DNA from: Cervus elaphus
Lineage: Eukaryota; Chordata; Mammalia; Artiodactyla; Cervidae
Length of the DNA: 64,000 nucleotides
Reading direction: 5' to 3'
Assembly (NCBI RefSeq): GCF_910594005.1
Contig: NC_057826.1
Span: 81,961,163-82,025,162 of the forward strand
Both the position numbers and the translations under genes were made by a program. Below the pieces are notes generated by a model. It saw only the letters and a program-made list of their open reading frames with translations, did no database searches and was not told the DNA's origin. Positions 53,196 through 64,000 of this stretch are shown piece after piece (positions within the stretch are counted from its first letter, which is position 1; the number at the start of each line of letters is the position of its first letter).

Positions 53196-54193
53196 CAAGG
53201 CAGGTCATTGAAGGGTAGACTCTCAAGAAAAGAGATCATCTTCCCTCCCAGTTCTGATGACATAAGACCAGAATCATAAAGGCTCTGGCATATGGATGAA
53301 ATGGGAACTTTTTGGGGGTGTGGCAAAGGCTGTTTCTCTGAAGAACCTTCTGTGGGCAGAACTGGGCAGAGAAAGGAAGATAGCAGAGAGCCTCAAACAA
53401 ACAGGGATGGCAAACACCTTCTGAGACTCAGCACTTGACTTTCTCTGAGGGTCTAGGTGGGCCTGACATCAAAGATCCCAGGAGCTGAATTCACCACAAG
53501 GAAAGGGGCATCTAGTTGGTGTCCTGGGCCCTTATCTGTGATGTGGGGTGGGGAAGGCCTCTTCGGTGCTGCTTACAACTGAGGCTGGGCTCCCTCCAGC
53601 ATAGGTGCCAGGCACAGCACTTGTGTCCTGAAAGTAGGGATGGGTACGTTGGAGTCAGCCAGAAGGGCTGCCAACATAGGGTACCCGGGGGCGGCTCTGC
53701 AGCCCTTCAGGGTCTGTCCCTGCCAGCACCTCGGGGCAGGGGCAGAAGGGGACACAGGGAGCCAGGTGAGGGAGTCTAGAAACTGGAATATGTTTCATTG
53801 TATGGAGGGCAATTCAATGGGAGGTTGGAAAAGGGAGAGATACAGATGCTGAGATGCACCTCTTGTGTCTCCAGGGGTTGAAAGAGTGCCTGCAAGCGAA
53901 GGACCACAAACCTGAGACCAGGTACACCCCTATTCTTTACTAGATGGACCACTTATACCACGGATAGTTCACACTTCCTACAACAGTCTCTAACACAAAT
54001 GGCTTCTCCATTTCAACTCCCCATGCTGTAAAACCTCATCAGCTGTTTTATTTTTAAACTCCAGGAAGAAAATGGAATTTACTATATGTTGCTATAACAT
54101 CTACTGCTCCGTTTTTATAAAAAGCATTTCAGTCAATTGATCTATTGGTTTCTCTATCAAGACTTCCATCAACCAACCCACTCAACCATCCTT

Positions 54194-54196
<3 letters not shown>
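53196..54196. other. Unassigned block
   Basis: A GC-richer part at 53510-53770 gives overlapping frames of 60-87 codons on both strands without motifs. Confidence 0.4.

Positions 54197-54228
<32 letters not shown>
54197..54228. repeat. (TG)16 microsatellite
   Basis: Sixteen uninterrupted TG units followed by GAGAGAG; likely polymorphic. Confidence 0.97.
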
Positions 54229-54234
<6 letters not shown>

Positions 54235-54235
<1 letters not shown>

Positions 54236-54420
54236 TGCATTAGAGATGCCTGGAAAAATGTTCACCTACTGTTAACACAAATTAATTCTCAGTGGTGGAA
54301 TCTGGAGTGATTTTTTTTAACTTTCTTTCTAGCTTTCATCTGGATTGTTTGAATTCTTCACATTGAACATGTGCTAATTTTAGAAAAAATTAAGGTATTA
54401 GGTCATTATTGTAAAAGAAA
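54235..54420 (+). mobile_element. Old L1 3' end, sense
   Basis: TTCTCAGTGGTGGAATCTGG, GGATTGTTTGAATTCTTCAC and CATTGAACATGTGCTAATTT match the 3' end of an old L1M element. The TG run before it is a usual part of that 3' UTR. Confidence 0.68.
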
Positions 54421-54451
54421 TAGAATAAAATTTCCATAAGTTGAAGTAAAT

Positions 54452-54546
54452 AGAAAGAAAGGAGGGAAGAGGAGGGAAAAGAAGAGAGGATAGAATAAAA
54501 GAAGAGAAAGAAAGAAGAGAGAAAAGAAAAGAAGCAGGAGAGAATG
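54452..54546 (+). repeat. Homopurine A/G tract
   Basis: Ninety-five bases of A and G with only a few pyrimidines (54491, 54496, 54534, 54545). Confidence 0.95.
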
Positions 54547-55135
54547 AGACCCGCTCAAAAGAAATGGTGAGGCTATGATCTGGATACCCACCTTAGACAC
54601 CTCAGGCCCAGTGTAGGCCCTCCTGTCCCATTTTCATGAGTGAATCTCCTTGGAAAGCTTATGGAAGAGTCTCTGGAGGCTCACTCAGGCGCAAACACGA
54701 GCTGCCTCTCCTACAAAGGAAAGCCCGCATGGTGGGACGGTGGGAGGCTGCCACAGCCAAGGGCTTCCCGAGGGCAGGTGGCACAGCAAGTTTGCGGCGT
54801 CACATGGAAAGTGCCACACGTCCTGGTTCCGCTCGCTCGCTCCCTTGAGGATTTGCTTTGAGAGGCCAGAACCTTTCACCTTCAGGATGGCAACACTTTA
54901 GACTCTCTGGTCCTCACAGTTTCAGGATTTCTACTATATCTGGGACTTCAAAGTGACCTTCCAGATGTTCCTCAAACCTCTTGGAGCGTTAGGTTCCTCA
55001 TCTATGAAGTGGGGATACAGGGTCCATCCTAGCAAAGGCCCAAACCTACCATGAACCTTAGCAGGCAGGTCACGGTGCCCTTCCTCTGCAAACACAGCCT
55101 GGGCAAGATTCACAATACAAAGCAGATCAGCCCCC
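54547..55135. other. Mostly unassigned block
   Basis: Three overlapping plus frames (70, 73, 83 codons at 54636-54901) and one minus frame share the same GC-richer 260 bp; no domain. A MIR-like antisense piece (TTCCTCATCTATGAAGTGGG) lies at 54993. Confidence 0.4.
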
Positions 55136-55315
55136 AACTACTGAGTACGTGCTTTATACATCTTTGCCATTTAACAACATCCTGGGAGGTGGGCTCTTTA
55201 ATTATTCACATTTTATAAATTAGGAAGTTGAGGCACAGAGAAGTTAAGAACTTGCCTCAAGTTACAAGCTTGCAAACGCTAGTGCTGGGGTTTTCATCTA
55301 AGCAATCCATCTCTG
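55136..55315 (+). mobile_element. MIR SINE, sense
   Basis: GAGTACGTGCTTTATACATC, GAAGTTGAGGCACAGAGAAG and AACTTGCCTCAAGTTACAAG are in MIR order. Confidence 0.85.
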
Positions 55316-55370
55316 AAACACTGTACCTTACACCTACATGATGATAAATAATATATGGCTCTTGTTTTCG

Positions 55371-55569
55371 TGGCACTAGTGGTAAAGAACCCTCCTGTGA
55401 ATGCAGTAGATGTAAACAGATGGGATTGAATCCCTGGATTGGGAAGATCCCCTGGAAGATGAAATGGCAACCCACTCCAGTATTCTTGCCTGGATAATCC
55501 CATGGACAGAGGCTACAGACCAGGGGTCGCAAAGAGTCGGACACGACTGAAGTGACTTAGCACGGTGCA
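55371..55569 (+). mobile_element. Bov-tA SINE, sense, exact TSD
   Basis: TSD CTTGTTTTCG at 55361-55370 and 55570-55579. A short internal deletion follows GACAGAGG. Confidence 0.97.
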
Positions 55570-55599
55570 CTTGTTTTCGATGAGGTTACATTTTTAGGT

Positions 55600-55830
55600 A
55601 GGGACAAGGCACTTAAATATATAATAATGCACTGGGATCAGTTTAACAGGACATGTGTGCTAAGCACAGATGTAACCCAGGAGTAAAAAAAATAGCTGAG
55701 AAGGTCCAGGAAGATTTCCTAAGAGTGATGAAACTCAACCTGGGTTTTGAAGGATGAATGGAAGTTTTTCCGGGTTAAAAAATAAAGAAATCTAAAGGAG
55801 GCCCAGGCAGAAGGAAGAGTTTGGGTAGGC
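55600..55830 (-). mobile_element. L2 LINE remnant, antisense
   Basis: GGAAGATTTCCTAAGAGTGA, GGGTTTTGAAGGATGAATGG and CCAGGCAGAAGGAAGAGT follow antisense L2 order. Confidence 0.65.
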
Positions 55831-56819
55831 AGCAGAGACCACCCCCTCCCTCCAAAAAAAGGAAGAACAAAAGCAAGAACCTGCATAGAATACTGAAAAA
55901 GTTTAAGGAGACAAAACATACTAAGAAGGCTAAAATGCTATGAAGAGCAGAGCACAACGCACAGAGGTAGTGATATCTCAAGTGCTGAAAACAAGGCTGA
56001 AAAAATAGATCTGGGACGAGGTCAGGACAAGATGGCCAGGTAGAAAGCAAGGCACAGAGAAGGCCAGCTGCTGCAGCGACACGGGGTGACTGCCTTGCGA
56101 GGAGCTTATCCTATAAACACCAGCCACACAGGCGCGCCTGTAGCTCCCTTCCTGTAGGAACAAAGGTGAGCCCTAGGACAGACAGTTAGCTCCAGAACCC
56201 TGACCTTGATCTCAGCTCTGGCCACCCCAAATTGGAGCCTGTCATCTTCGCTAGGCCTGCTCTGGTGGTTCAAGTTAGAGGGACTTTTCTATTTGGTCTT
56301 AATTCCCTTTTCTCTTACCTCCCACTAAGAGTCTGTTCCTGCAAGAGGCTGGTTATGAGGTTTATGAGAGCCTTTTCCTTCTAATAATCTCAGTTTTCCG
56401 TCACCGATTCAGCAAACCCAAACAACAGAACTTGCTCAAAAACAAAAAGCTGAACTCCAGCTCTTTCGAGCCGAAGGCACGTGCCTCCTAATCTCCCTTC
56501 CTTTCTCTAAAGACGCCATAAAAGGAGAAATCAGAGCTGAAAGAACCTCACTGTGGAGCAGATCAGCATATTAATTTATACAGTCCGCATACTCTGAGCA
56601 TTACCTCACGGCCTGATTCTAGGTTCCACGTGTGAGTAAGGACTGAGAGAGCGATGCTCCCTGATGCGTGAGGCTGGCTTAGACACAGGTCCAAAGAACA
56701 CTGATCATGCAATGTGGGAGCAGACTCTGCTTCTGGAGTCTCTGTGCTACCAAGGAGAGCTCAGAGAGGTCAGGGCAGGGGGACCTGAGCTACCATCAAG
56801 GAATCCTGACATTTCAGAG
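55831..56819. other. Unassigned block
   Basis: Nothing recognised with confidence; the L2 match may continue weakly to about 56060. Confidence 0.4.
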
Positions 56820-56925
56820 CATGCCAAGATTGCGGGACTGGCTCAAGGTCACTTAGCTAAGGAAGGGAGCTAGCAATTAAAGCTCAAACTTCAGATTCTT
56901 CAATGTTAAAAACCATACTTTGAAC
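56820..56925 (+). mobile_element. MIR SINE 3' part
   Basis: GCTCAAGGTCACTTAGCTAA and CAAACTTCAGATTCTTCAAT. Confidence 0.6.
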
Positions 56926-56936
56926 TTGGTTCTTTT

Positions 56937-57430
56937 TTAAAAAATAAATTTATTTTTAATTGGAGGATAATTGCTTTACAAGATTGTGAGTTTCTGCCAT
57001 ACGTCAATATGAATCAGCCATGGGGATACATATGCCCCCTTCCTCTTGAACCTCCCTCCCACCTCCCAGCCACCCCGCCCCTCTTGTCACAGAGCACCGG
57101 GTTTGAGCTTCCCACCACGCTGTGAGTGCTCAATCACGTCCAACTCTTTGTGACCCCATGGACTGCAGCCCACCAGGCTCCTCTGTGCATGGAATTTTCC
57201 AGGCATAAATACTGGAGTGGGCTGCCATTTCCTACTCCAGAGGATCTTTTCAACCCAGGGATGAAACACATGTCTCTTGCATCTCCCACATGGGTAGGCA
57301 GATTCTTTACCAACGGTGCCACTTGGGAAGTCCCTGTTTCACATACAGCAAATTCCCACTGGCTACCTATTTTACATATGGTGATAAGTATGTTTCAACG
57401 TTACTCTTTCCATTTGTCCCTCCCACTCTT
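56937..57430 (-). mobile_element. Ruminant L1 3' end, antisense, split by a Bov-tA
   Basis: TTTAATTGGAGGATAATTGC opens the antisense L1 end, followed by GAATCAGCCATGGGGATACA and CCTCCCTCCCACCTCCC. After the SINE it resumes with ACAGCAAATTCCCACTGGCT and ATTTTACATATGGTGATAAG. The 5' part of the element is missing. Confidence 0.88.
57121..57333 (-). mobile_element. Bov-tA SINE in L1, antisense
   Basis: GAGTGCTCAATCACGTCCAAC tail side and GCCACTTGGGAAGTCC head side. CGCTGT / CCCTGT may be a short TSD. Confidence 0.94.
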
Positions 57431-57539
57431 TCCCCCATGAACCCAGTTCTTGGGGAAATAAGCTGATGGCCTTGGGAGGAGAAGACCGAGGGATTTACCA
57501 TCCTCACAGGGAGGGGAGATGTGGGGACCAGCCTTTGCT

Positions 57540-57715
57540 AGGTACCACTGGGTGATAAACTGTTTAACACAGTTCTGCTAACCCTCACAATCCTTCATGG
57601 AGGTCATCAGTGCTCTGATTTACTTATATAGGGAGGGAGCTGAGGGTAAGAAATGTCCAGAAACTGGACCACAGTCAGTGAATGAGAGTCTGTATTAGAA
57701 CTCAGTCTGACCTTC
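57540..57715 (+). mobile_element. MIR SINE, sense
   Basis: AACCCTCACAATCCTTCATG and AATGAGAGTCTGTATTAGAA in MIR order, diverged. Confidence 0.65.
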
Positions 57716-58614
57716 AAATGAGCATTCTGCCTACATCACACTGCATCCAGAAGTCACCTTACTAACCCCTCCAGCCTTTGGGGCATGTCTCCAGGCATCC
57801 CAGCCTTCCATCAGGCCCATGAGGGACACCCAACATGCAGAGCCTTATCTTCCAGTCTGGCAGAGGCCTTTGTAGCCCCGGGCCCAGCTTTTTGAGACAC
57901 CCCCCCACCCCCCGCCCCAGGGTTGAATAGAGACCTGCTGCATGGACAGCCTGCCAGGGCAGAGCGTTTGAGGGCTCTCTTACCCCATTCCTGGCTGGGA
58001 AACCCTTTTGCTATTTATCAGTCTAGACCAGTTTATCCAGTTCCGATTGAGGATGACTTTTTGCAAGTTAACCAGTTGATTCTTGTAGGGTTTAGCTCAT
58101 AGAGCAGGTTATTTGTGGTTTTTCTCCTGGGGCAACAGACACTGAATAAGCAGGGCCAGGCCCTCTGGGGCCAGGTTTCCCCCAGCTAGCTCGGTTCCAG
58201 TGTGCCCCTCACTCCTACTGCCACCAGCGGCCATGGGGCCTAGCTTACCCCTCCACCTGGACCCTAACCATGGCTGCCGGTTCTCTGAACCTCCAGGCTG
58301 GGCCCACCATCCGTTCTACATCTGGCCTGGCAGCTACAAGGACTACCACCTTCCTACTACGTTCTCTCTTGGGTTGGGAAATAGCCACTCAGCTTGGCTT
58401 CCATTTTTATGGGTGGAACTAGAGAGCAACTCAGTGCTGCATCCAGTTCAGCCACATCCATACCCACAGATGTCCTCAGCCTAGCCCAGGACCAGGTGGT
58501 CATTCCAGCCCTTCTTCTTCCTCCACTCTTCCCCCTCCCCTACCGGACAGACACGTATGCACACACTCTGGTTTGTCCTAAGATCTGGAAGGGCTGGGCA
58601 GGTAACAAAAAGCC
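57716..58614. other. Unassigned block
   Basis: A C-rich run at 57900-57918 (7, 6 and 4 cytosines). Frames at 58200-58675 (94 and 93 codons) have no motifs. Confidence 0.4.
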
Positions 58615-58623
58615 CTCAAGCAA

Positions 58624-58745
58624 CTGTTGTTCAATCACTAAGTTGTGTCTGACTCTTCGTGACCCCATGGACTGAAGCACGCCAGGCTCCTCTGTCCCCC
58701 ACTACCTCCCAGAGATTGCTCAAATTCATGTCCATTGATTTGGCA
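58624..58745 (-). mobile_element. Very short BovB 3' tip with TSD
   Basis: Only 122 bp of the BovB end. TSD CTCAAGCAA at 58615-58623 and CCCAAGCAA at 58746-58754. Confidence 0.9.
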
Positions 58746-58754
58746 CCCAAGCAA

Positions 58755-60427
58755 ATAATGCCCTTTGTTTTCCTAAGGCATATGACCAAATATGACGAAA
58801 GTCACCTCCAGGTGATCCTAATAAATAGCATTTTTCCCTGATGAAGAAGTGAAAGCCTCACTCATTTTAGCAAGTTTGTGCATCATTCTTAGAATTTCGC
58901 CCACTTCTCCATAAATATTAGACCTAAATAAATATTAGATTGCAGTTAAATCAGTTTTTTGCTTCAGAAATTGTACCAAATATGAATGACTGACCAAATA
59001 TGAGAAAAAAAGTTATGAATTAAAAAAAAAATCTTTTGAGGAAGAGAAATGATGAGTTGCTAGATTAGAGCTTTGAAAGCATGTCTTATAGAAATTTACT
59101 ATTTCTACACCTTTTTATAAAGTCTAATTCTGTGAGATCTATTGTTTCCTTGCACACATGGTACTTTAACACAAATGGAGACATGGTTCAATGTGTAATT
59201 GAATGAATGGCCAGTAGTAACACCAACTGCTCCACATATTCATCATTACCTTTAAGAAAAGCAGTTACACCCAAGTGACTGCTTGCTTTTTCCCTTAAAT
59301 GTTAAAATGATAAAATTGAGAATTCCTTGCTTGAAATATTGCTAATGGACATTTTAACTTTTCAGTAACTTGAATTTGAATTTATTTTACATTTAAATGA
59401 ATTTCAGATTCAATGAAATATTACAAAGTTGTAATAAAGGGTATTCATCTATTTATTAGATGCCTTTTCTTTCCATGCGTTACAACTCAGACCAACGCTG
59501 TAAAATTTATTTTCATATTAAAAGTTGAAAAAACATTGCCCTAAATCACTTAATTGCTAAATAGACTCTAGAAGTGTAAGCATTTGTGGGAGAGAGAGTG
59601 TCCCACACATGGGGGTAGGGTAGCAGCCACTATACTGCCCCTCCCTAATGAATTAAAGTTGAAAGGCCATCCACTGAGGTGACTACTCCCCAATTTGAGA
59701 ATTTTTTAAAGCTGATTGAGCTTTGTTGTGGTCCAACTCCTCAAGATTGGCCTTTGACATCATTCCTTTACAACCCACCCCCATGCCCTTGTAGAAGAAG
59801 GATGACCTCAAGTGGGAAACAATCTCCAGCATCGGCTTGGGTCTTTGATTTTGTAGGTTTATTTTACACATCCTAATTCTGCAGGAAACTCCCTGCAGAT
59901 GTGGAGGAGCCCTCGATCACTGACCTCTTGTTAAAAGACAAACAGCCAGAAACCAGAAACATGACCGGAAAGATAAACAGCTGTCCAGGTCTCAGCTGCT
60001 GGCCAGAATGGCAACATCTTCAGAAATGAGCCTCATCCTCATCTTGATGGAGGAAGTCAGGCATTGAGTCTCCTTTGTTTACTTAGAGATGGTAAATGCA
60101 TGGCACATATGTCCTCCAACCCCTCTCCCATATTCATGACAGACATCACTAATCAATCACTATATCCTTTTCCTCTGAACCTGAAATCAGCCCCAGAATT
60201 CTTCTTGAAGAGAAGTCTAGCCAGATTCCATGGTATCAGATTAAGTCCATTTGCCATCCTGGGAGTCCAGGTTCTAAGGGATGAGGATTATACAAAAATC
60301 CTCATGGGGAAAGGGGCACTTTGTTCAAGTCCTAAACAGCGTAGGGAGTTCCGTTGCACTGAAATACCATCTCTGACACCAGTAACACTGATTTAAGCAA
60401 AGAGCCTTCAGCCAGAAGATGCTGGTG
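58755..60427. other. SINE-free AT-rich block
   Basis: No repeat recognised over 1.7 kb. The 11-mer ACCAAATATGA occurs three times (58785, 58975, 58993). A 110-codon frame at 60064-60396 has no domain. Confidence 0.45.
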
Positions 60428-60600
60428 CTGATGTGTTTGCATTTACTGAACGTGAGCTGTGTGCCAGGCGCTCCGAGCACCTCACATGTACTGTCTCATT
60501 TAATTAATAAAAGATGACTCTGACATGAACACTACCCAGGACCCAAGATTCATTTCTCAGATCCAGCATGTTTCACAGATGAGCAGAGCCCAAGTTGCGT
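60428..60600 (+). mobile_element. MIR SINE, sense
   Basis: GAGCTGTGTGCCAGGCGCTC and CTGTCTCATTTAATTAATAA at the left; the right half is weak. Confidence 0.72.
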
Positions 60601-60852
60601 AGGACAGCTGCATGCCAAGAGCACTCTCAGCCTCCCAGGACCTGAGCTCCATTAATTCTGCTCATGAAGGAGGGCCCTTCTAAAAGCCAGCGCAGCCCTG
60701 GCCCAACTGTTTCAGTCTGTCACTCAGCCACATTCTATTTCTGAACACGCAGCTTCAAAAACGCAGCACACTTTGTAACACAGGCCACCTTTGCCCCAGA
60801 TGGACAGCACAGTTTCCACAGAGAACATACATTTCCCTTCCTCCATCTACCA

Positions 60853-61088
60853 ACCCAAATTAAGTCCTAAAAGGCACTGTGCGTGTGCTAAGTAGCTTCA
60901 GTCAGAGCTGACTCTTAGCAACCCCATGGACTATAGCCCGCCAGGCTCCTCTGTTCATGGGATTCTCCAGGCAAGAATACTGGAGTGGGCTGCCATGCCC
61001 TCCTTCAGGGGATCTTCCAGACTCAGGGATTGAACTCACGTCTCTTGCATTGCAGATGGATTTACTGCTGAGCCACTGCGGGAAGCCC
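60853..61088 (-). mobile_element. Bov-tA SINE with an extra 3' segment
   Basis: The SINE proper spans about 60880-61088. An exact 10-bp TSD, CCATCTACCA, lies at 60843-60852 and 61089-61098, leaving 27 non-SINE bases between the left TSD and the SINE tail. Confidence 0.92.
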
Positions 61089-61098
61089 CCATCTACCA

Positions 61099-61419
61099 CA
61101 TCTGATGACATTTCTGAGAGCTATGAGGGTGACAAATCTATTCAGCAATCAGATGATGCCAAAAGCTTCATTTCAAAAAACAAGAGATAGAAAAGCTATG
61201 GGGCTTCTTCTCCCAGGCCTGAATCAGATTCTGACCTGCCGAGTCATCTGCCCTTGTGGGATGGCATTTGGCCACAGACTGGGACAAATTCCAGTGTTAC
61301 TTGGCCCTCAGGAATCCTCCATGGATCCTGGGTGACAGACTTGTACCAGCTGCTCCAAGATCTGGGGAGTGAGAAAATCAAAATGATGACGAAAATAATA
61401 ATTAAAAGGAGAGCTACCG
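61099..61419. other. Unassigned spacer
   Basis: Nothing recognised. Confidence 0.4.
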
Positions 61420-61515
61420 ATTTACTGGATGTTTGATAAGCACCCTTGAAATATACCAAATGCTTCACATACACTCTCATGGCTAATGCCCCAACTCTCC
61501 TATGACCTATTCACA
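61420..61515 (+). mobile_element. MIR SINE remnant
   Basis: CAAATGCTTCACATACACTC and ATGGCTAATGCCCCAACTC; diverged. Confidence 0.5.
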
Positions 61516-61894
61516 TAGAAATGCTGCTTGTGTTTATCTCTTGGGGAAAAGGCTCTAGCGAAATCATGGCTTGATTTCAAAGCTAAGATTTTGAAGAGGG
61601 CCTTTAATTCTGCCTGCCCATGTGCAAGAAGGACAGAATTCTCCTTGGTTTTCTTCAGGACATACAACCTGGAGAAAAACGATCCGTGTGAACATGCTTT
61701 GGACGATTTTGTGGAAAAGAGAGAAGCTGTCTATGATGTTTCTGCTTGCTGATATACTGTTCTGGCTCCCTGTTAGCTGGATGAACCTTATTATACTGTC
61801 CTCCATAATGTGACTTCTAAATCTTAAAAATGGTCTTTCTTTACAAACTTTCATCAATCGAACCAGCACCCAAAATGGCTGGCTCGGGGGTTGC
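61516..61894. other. Unassigned block with overlapping frames
   Basis: Frames of 74 and 63 codons (plus) and 113 codons (minus, 61564-61905) overlap. I see no motif and no evidence which, if any, is used. Confidence 0.4.
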
Positions 61895-61965
61895 AAGTTT
61901 CTCAAGGGCAGAGGTTGTGTCTCTTACTCATCTGTGAGTTCCACATATCTGGCATAAAAGAGCCA
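61895..61965 (+). mobile_element. L2 LINE 3' remnant, sense
   Basis: TTTCTCAAGGGCAGAGGTTG then CCACATATCTGGCATAAAAG. Confidence 0.6.
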
Positions 61966-62929
61966 GGCTAGAAATGTGAGTTGAGGATAAGGGACCGGAG
62001 AGTGGGCGAGGGAAGGAAGCCACAACTTTCTGTAGCATTATCTTGTCAACTAAAGTCCACACTTTGTCAACAAGCATCTACCACGCCCTGCAAGACAGGA
62101 AGGCTTGTTCCTGCTTGATACTGCCTTAAAAGATCAGATGTCTGACACGAATGTCACCTCTAATGAGAGGGAAATAGCTTTGAATATTAAGTCAAGTATT
62201 AAGGAAAGACTTAATATATGTCTCTAATGACAGCCACTGGTCTGATGGATTCTCAGGAGAATTAAAAGGTCCACACTGATGGCCTGGGACGATCCTCTCC
62301 TATCACTGCCCTTCTGCAGTAGACCAGCTGCTAGCCACTCAAATCCACACTTTTCCTGTCCAAAATGGTAGATGCCAGAACGACAAGGCTCCTGGCCAAG
62401 AAAAAACAAAGGCTCAGCCTAACGAGAGCATGCTGAGGGTGAGAAAGCTCAAATCTGAGAGGGCCACACATCAGAAATGGGAAACAAAAGAGGCAGCTGT
62501 TTGGGGTGCAGATGGGCAATCCTCCTCTTCCAGGACACATTAACACTCACAGGGGCAGCAGCAGGGCTGAGGTTGGAGGGGGCGGTTGTGCTTTAGATGG
62601 ATTGGACCCCACTCCACAGAATGCAGGCCTGATCTGAAAGCTGAACCAGTAAATTCCTCCTGATACAATTTCAGCCCGGAAATTCCAAAGGAAGGAAGCC
62701 CACTCTCTTGGGTTGAGCTGTTAAAACTTGCATTGCACCCCTCTTCTTCAAGCAGAAAGCACAGGGCTCTCTCCACTATGACTCTGCATCCAGCAAAGAG
62801 GGACAATGTCTTCCTAGCCCAGCATCCCAGTTTCCCCATAGAAGCACCACAGTTAGGCAGGTCTGATGGGGAAGAGGATGCCCAAACGGAATCTGGGTGA
62901 GCTAGATTGGACACCAAACTAAGTCTGCA
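61966..62929. other. Unassigned block
   Basis: Nothing recognised; a 125-codon minus frame (62540-62917) without a domain. Confidence 0.4.
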
Positions 62930-63050
62930 ATCAATGGATTCATCATATTTACCTCAGAGCCTTCTGTGTACCAAGCACAATTCTAGGTATTGGTTACACA
63001 CCACTGACAAAATAGACAGACCCAGCTGCCTTCAAGGATAATGAATGAAC
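62930..63050 (-). mobile_element. L2 LINE remnant, antisense
   Basis: CTGTGTACCAAGCACAATTC, TAGGTATTGGTTACACACCA and AATAGACAGACCCAGCTGCC in antisense L2 order. Confidence 0.6.
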
Positions 63051-63624
63051 CCTACCTTAACCTTGTGAAAGTCACTGGATCATAAGATGTTAAACTCACA
63101 AAGCTTGAACTGGGGTTAAAATCTGAGGCATGCTGTATTTTAATTGTGCAACCTCAGGTGCCCAGCTTCTCCAGGTTTGGGGGGAGGATTAAATTAAAGG
63201 AGGAATCTGAAAGACTCCAAGTAGGGTCCATGCCTCCCCCCAGGTCTCCGGATTCCAAGCCAGGTGTTCTTCCTTCCATATTCTACAGCCAAGAATTGCC
63301 ATACACACATGGACCCATATACACAGAGACATCATCCTTAAAATAAGATGCCCTGTTCTCTTTGATCTCTTATCCTCACAGCCACCTGCAGGGTAGGTAT
63401 TTCTAAGAATGAATGTAAGAATGAACGTCCTCTCCAGACCTCCAACTACAGGGAGCATAAATGACTAAGGAGCCCAGCTGCTGGGCTCTGAAATTCATCA
63501 ATGCATCAGCAGTAGCTCTGAGCTGAGCTTCCCAGAGGCAATGGCTGGACCCAGGAGGGGTATAGAGGCAAGTCTGCTCCTGAGAGACACGGATGCTCTG
63601 ATAACCAACTTTGTTTTGTTGCCA
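63051..63624. other. Unassigned block
   Basis: Weak MIR-like fragments only. Confidence 0.35.
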
Positions 63625-64000
63625 TTTTAAAATTTTTATTGGAGTATAGTTGCTCTGTGTTAGTTTCTACTGTCAGAAAAGTGGATCAGCTATATGTATA
63701 CACAGATCCCTTCTTTTTTGGATGTCCTTCCCATTGAGGTCACCGCGGATCACTGGGTAGAGTTACCTGTGCTACATAGCAGGTTCTCATTAGTTATTGA
63801 TTTTATATATGGTATCAATAGCACATATGTGTCAATACCGATCTCCATTCTTCTCTCCCCCCTTTCTCCCTTATTATCTGTACATTTGTTCTCTACATCT
63901 GTGTCTCTGTTTCTCCTTTGCAAATAGTCTATACTATTTTTTTAGATTCCATATATATGCATTAATTAATGCACATATTAATGCAGAATTAATGGGGGCT
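63625..64000 (-). mobile_element. Artiodactyl L1 3' end, antisense, runs off window
   Basis: TTTATTGGAGTATAGTTGCT, GTTAGTTTCTACTGTCAGAA, GGATCAGCTATATGTATACA, CTTTTTTGGATGTCCTTCCC and AGCAGGTTCTCATTAGTTAT are the reverse complement of an artiodactyl L1 3' UTR. The match continues to the right edge. Confidence 0.88.

Noticed and set aside
54636..54901. Four overlapping frames of 64-83 codons as a possible exon
   Set aside because: Same explanation: a short stop-poor stretch open in several registers, without motif or start context.

Overview
This window is ruminant nuclear DNA, most likely from a bovid such as cattle. Three interspersed-repeat families make this clear: Bov-tA/Bov-A SINEs (about 30 copies), the 3' ends of BovB (RTE-type) LINEs (11 pieces), and CHR-type tRNA-Glu SINEs (8 copies). 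Older mammal-wide repeats lie beneath them: L1 3' ends, L2, MIR, MLT1 LTRs, hAT-Charlie elements, a Tigger-like element and a mariner miniature element. All family names are by eye against remembered consensus features; no database search was run.

I find no host protein-coding exon, RNA gene or CRISPR array that I can defend. Almost all open frames are chance frames in SINEs, BovB or unique DNA. Real but broken coding remnants are the BovB reverse transcriptase pieces (17425-18167 plus strand; 32273-32791 minus strand, with a YADD motif) and a reverse transcriptase/RNase H-like frame at 43127-43510 that resembles Ty3/gypsy pol. The window is therefore intergenic or deep intronic sequence.

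Layout. 0-10 kb: an old L1 end at the left edge, an unassigned 2.1 kb block, a MER5A split by a CHR SINE, BovB and SINE pieces around a TG-rich tract, a mariner miniature element, then a quieter 7.3-9.6 kb. 10-20 kb: an old L1 (11.4-13.3 kb) holding a Tigger-like element, an LTR and a SINE; a SINE-free block from 13.3 to 17.4 kb; and a CHR SINE split by a 743-bp BovB. 20-33 kb: scattered SINEs, a MER1-like hAT element split by two opposite SINEs, an old antisense L1, two BovB copies and an MLT1 LTR. 33-44 kb: three MIRs, a GC/CpG-richer segment at 35.3-36.3 kb with a perfect RFX X-box, a SINE-BovB-SINE composite at 38.8-39.7 kb with one 13-bp target duplication, and the gypsy-like frame followed by a strong G-quadruplex motif. 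44-64 kb: mostly unassigned DNA with MIR/L2/MER remnants, an old L1 end carrying a 75-bp internal BovB piece, a SINE flanked by a 74-bp direct repeat, an MLT1 LTR, a TG microsatellite with a homopurine tract, and an antisense L1 end running off the right edge.

The elements do not form a pathway. What the window records is a clear order of insertion, because many younger elements sit inside older ones with readable target-site duplications (TSDs).
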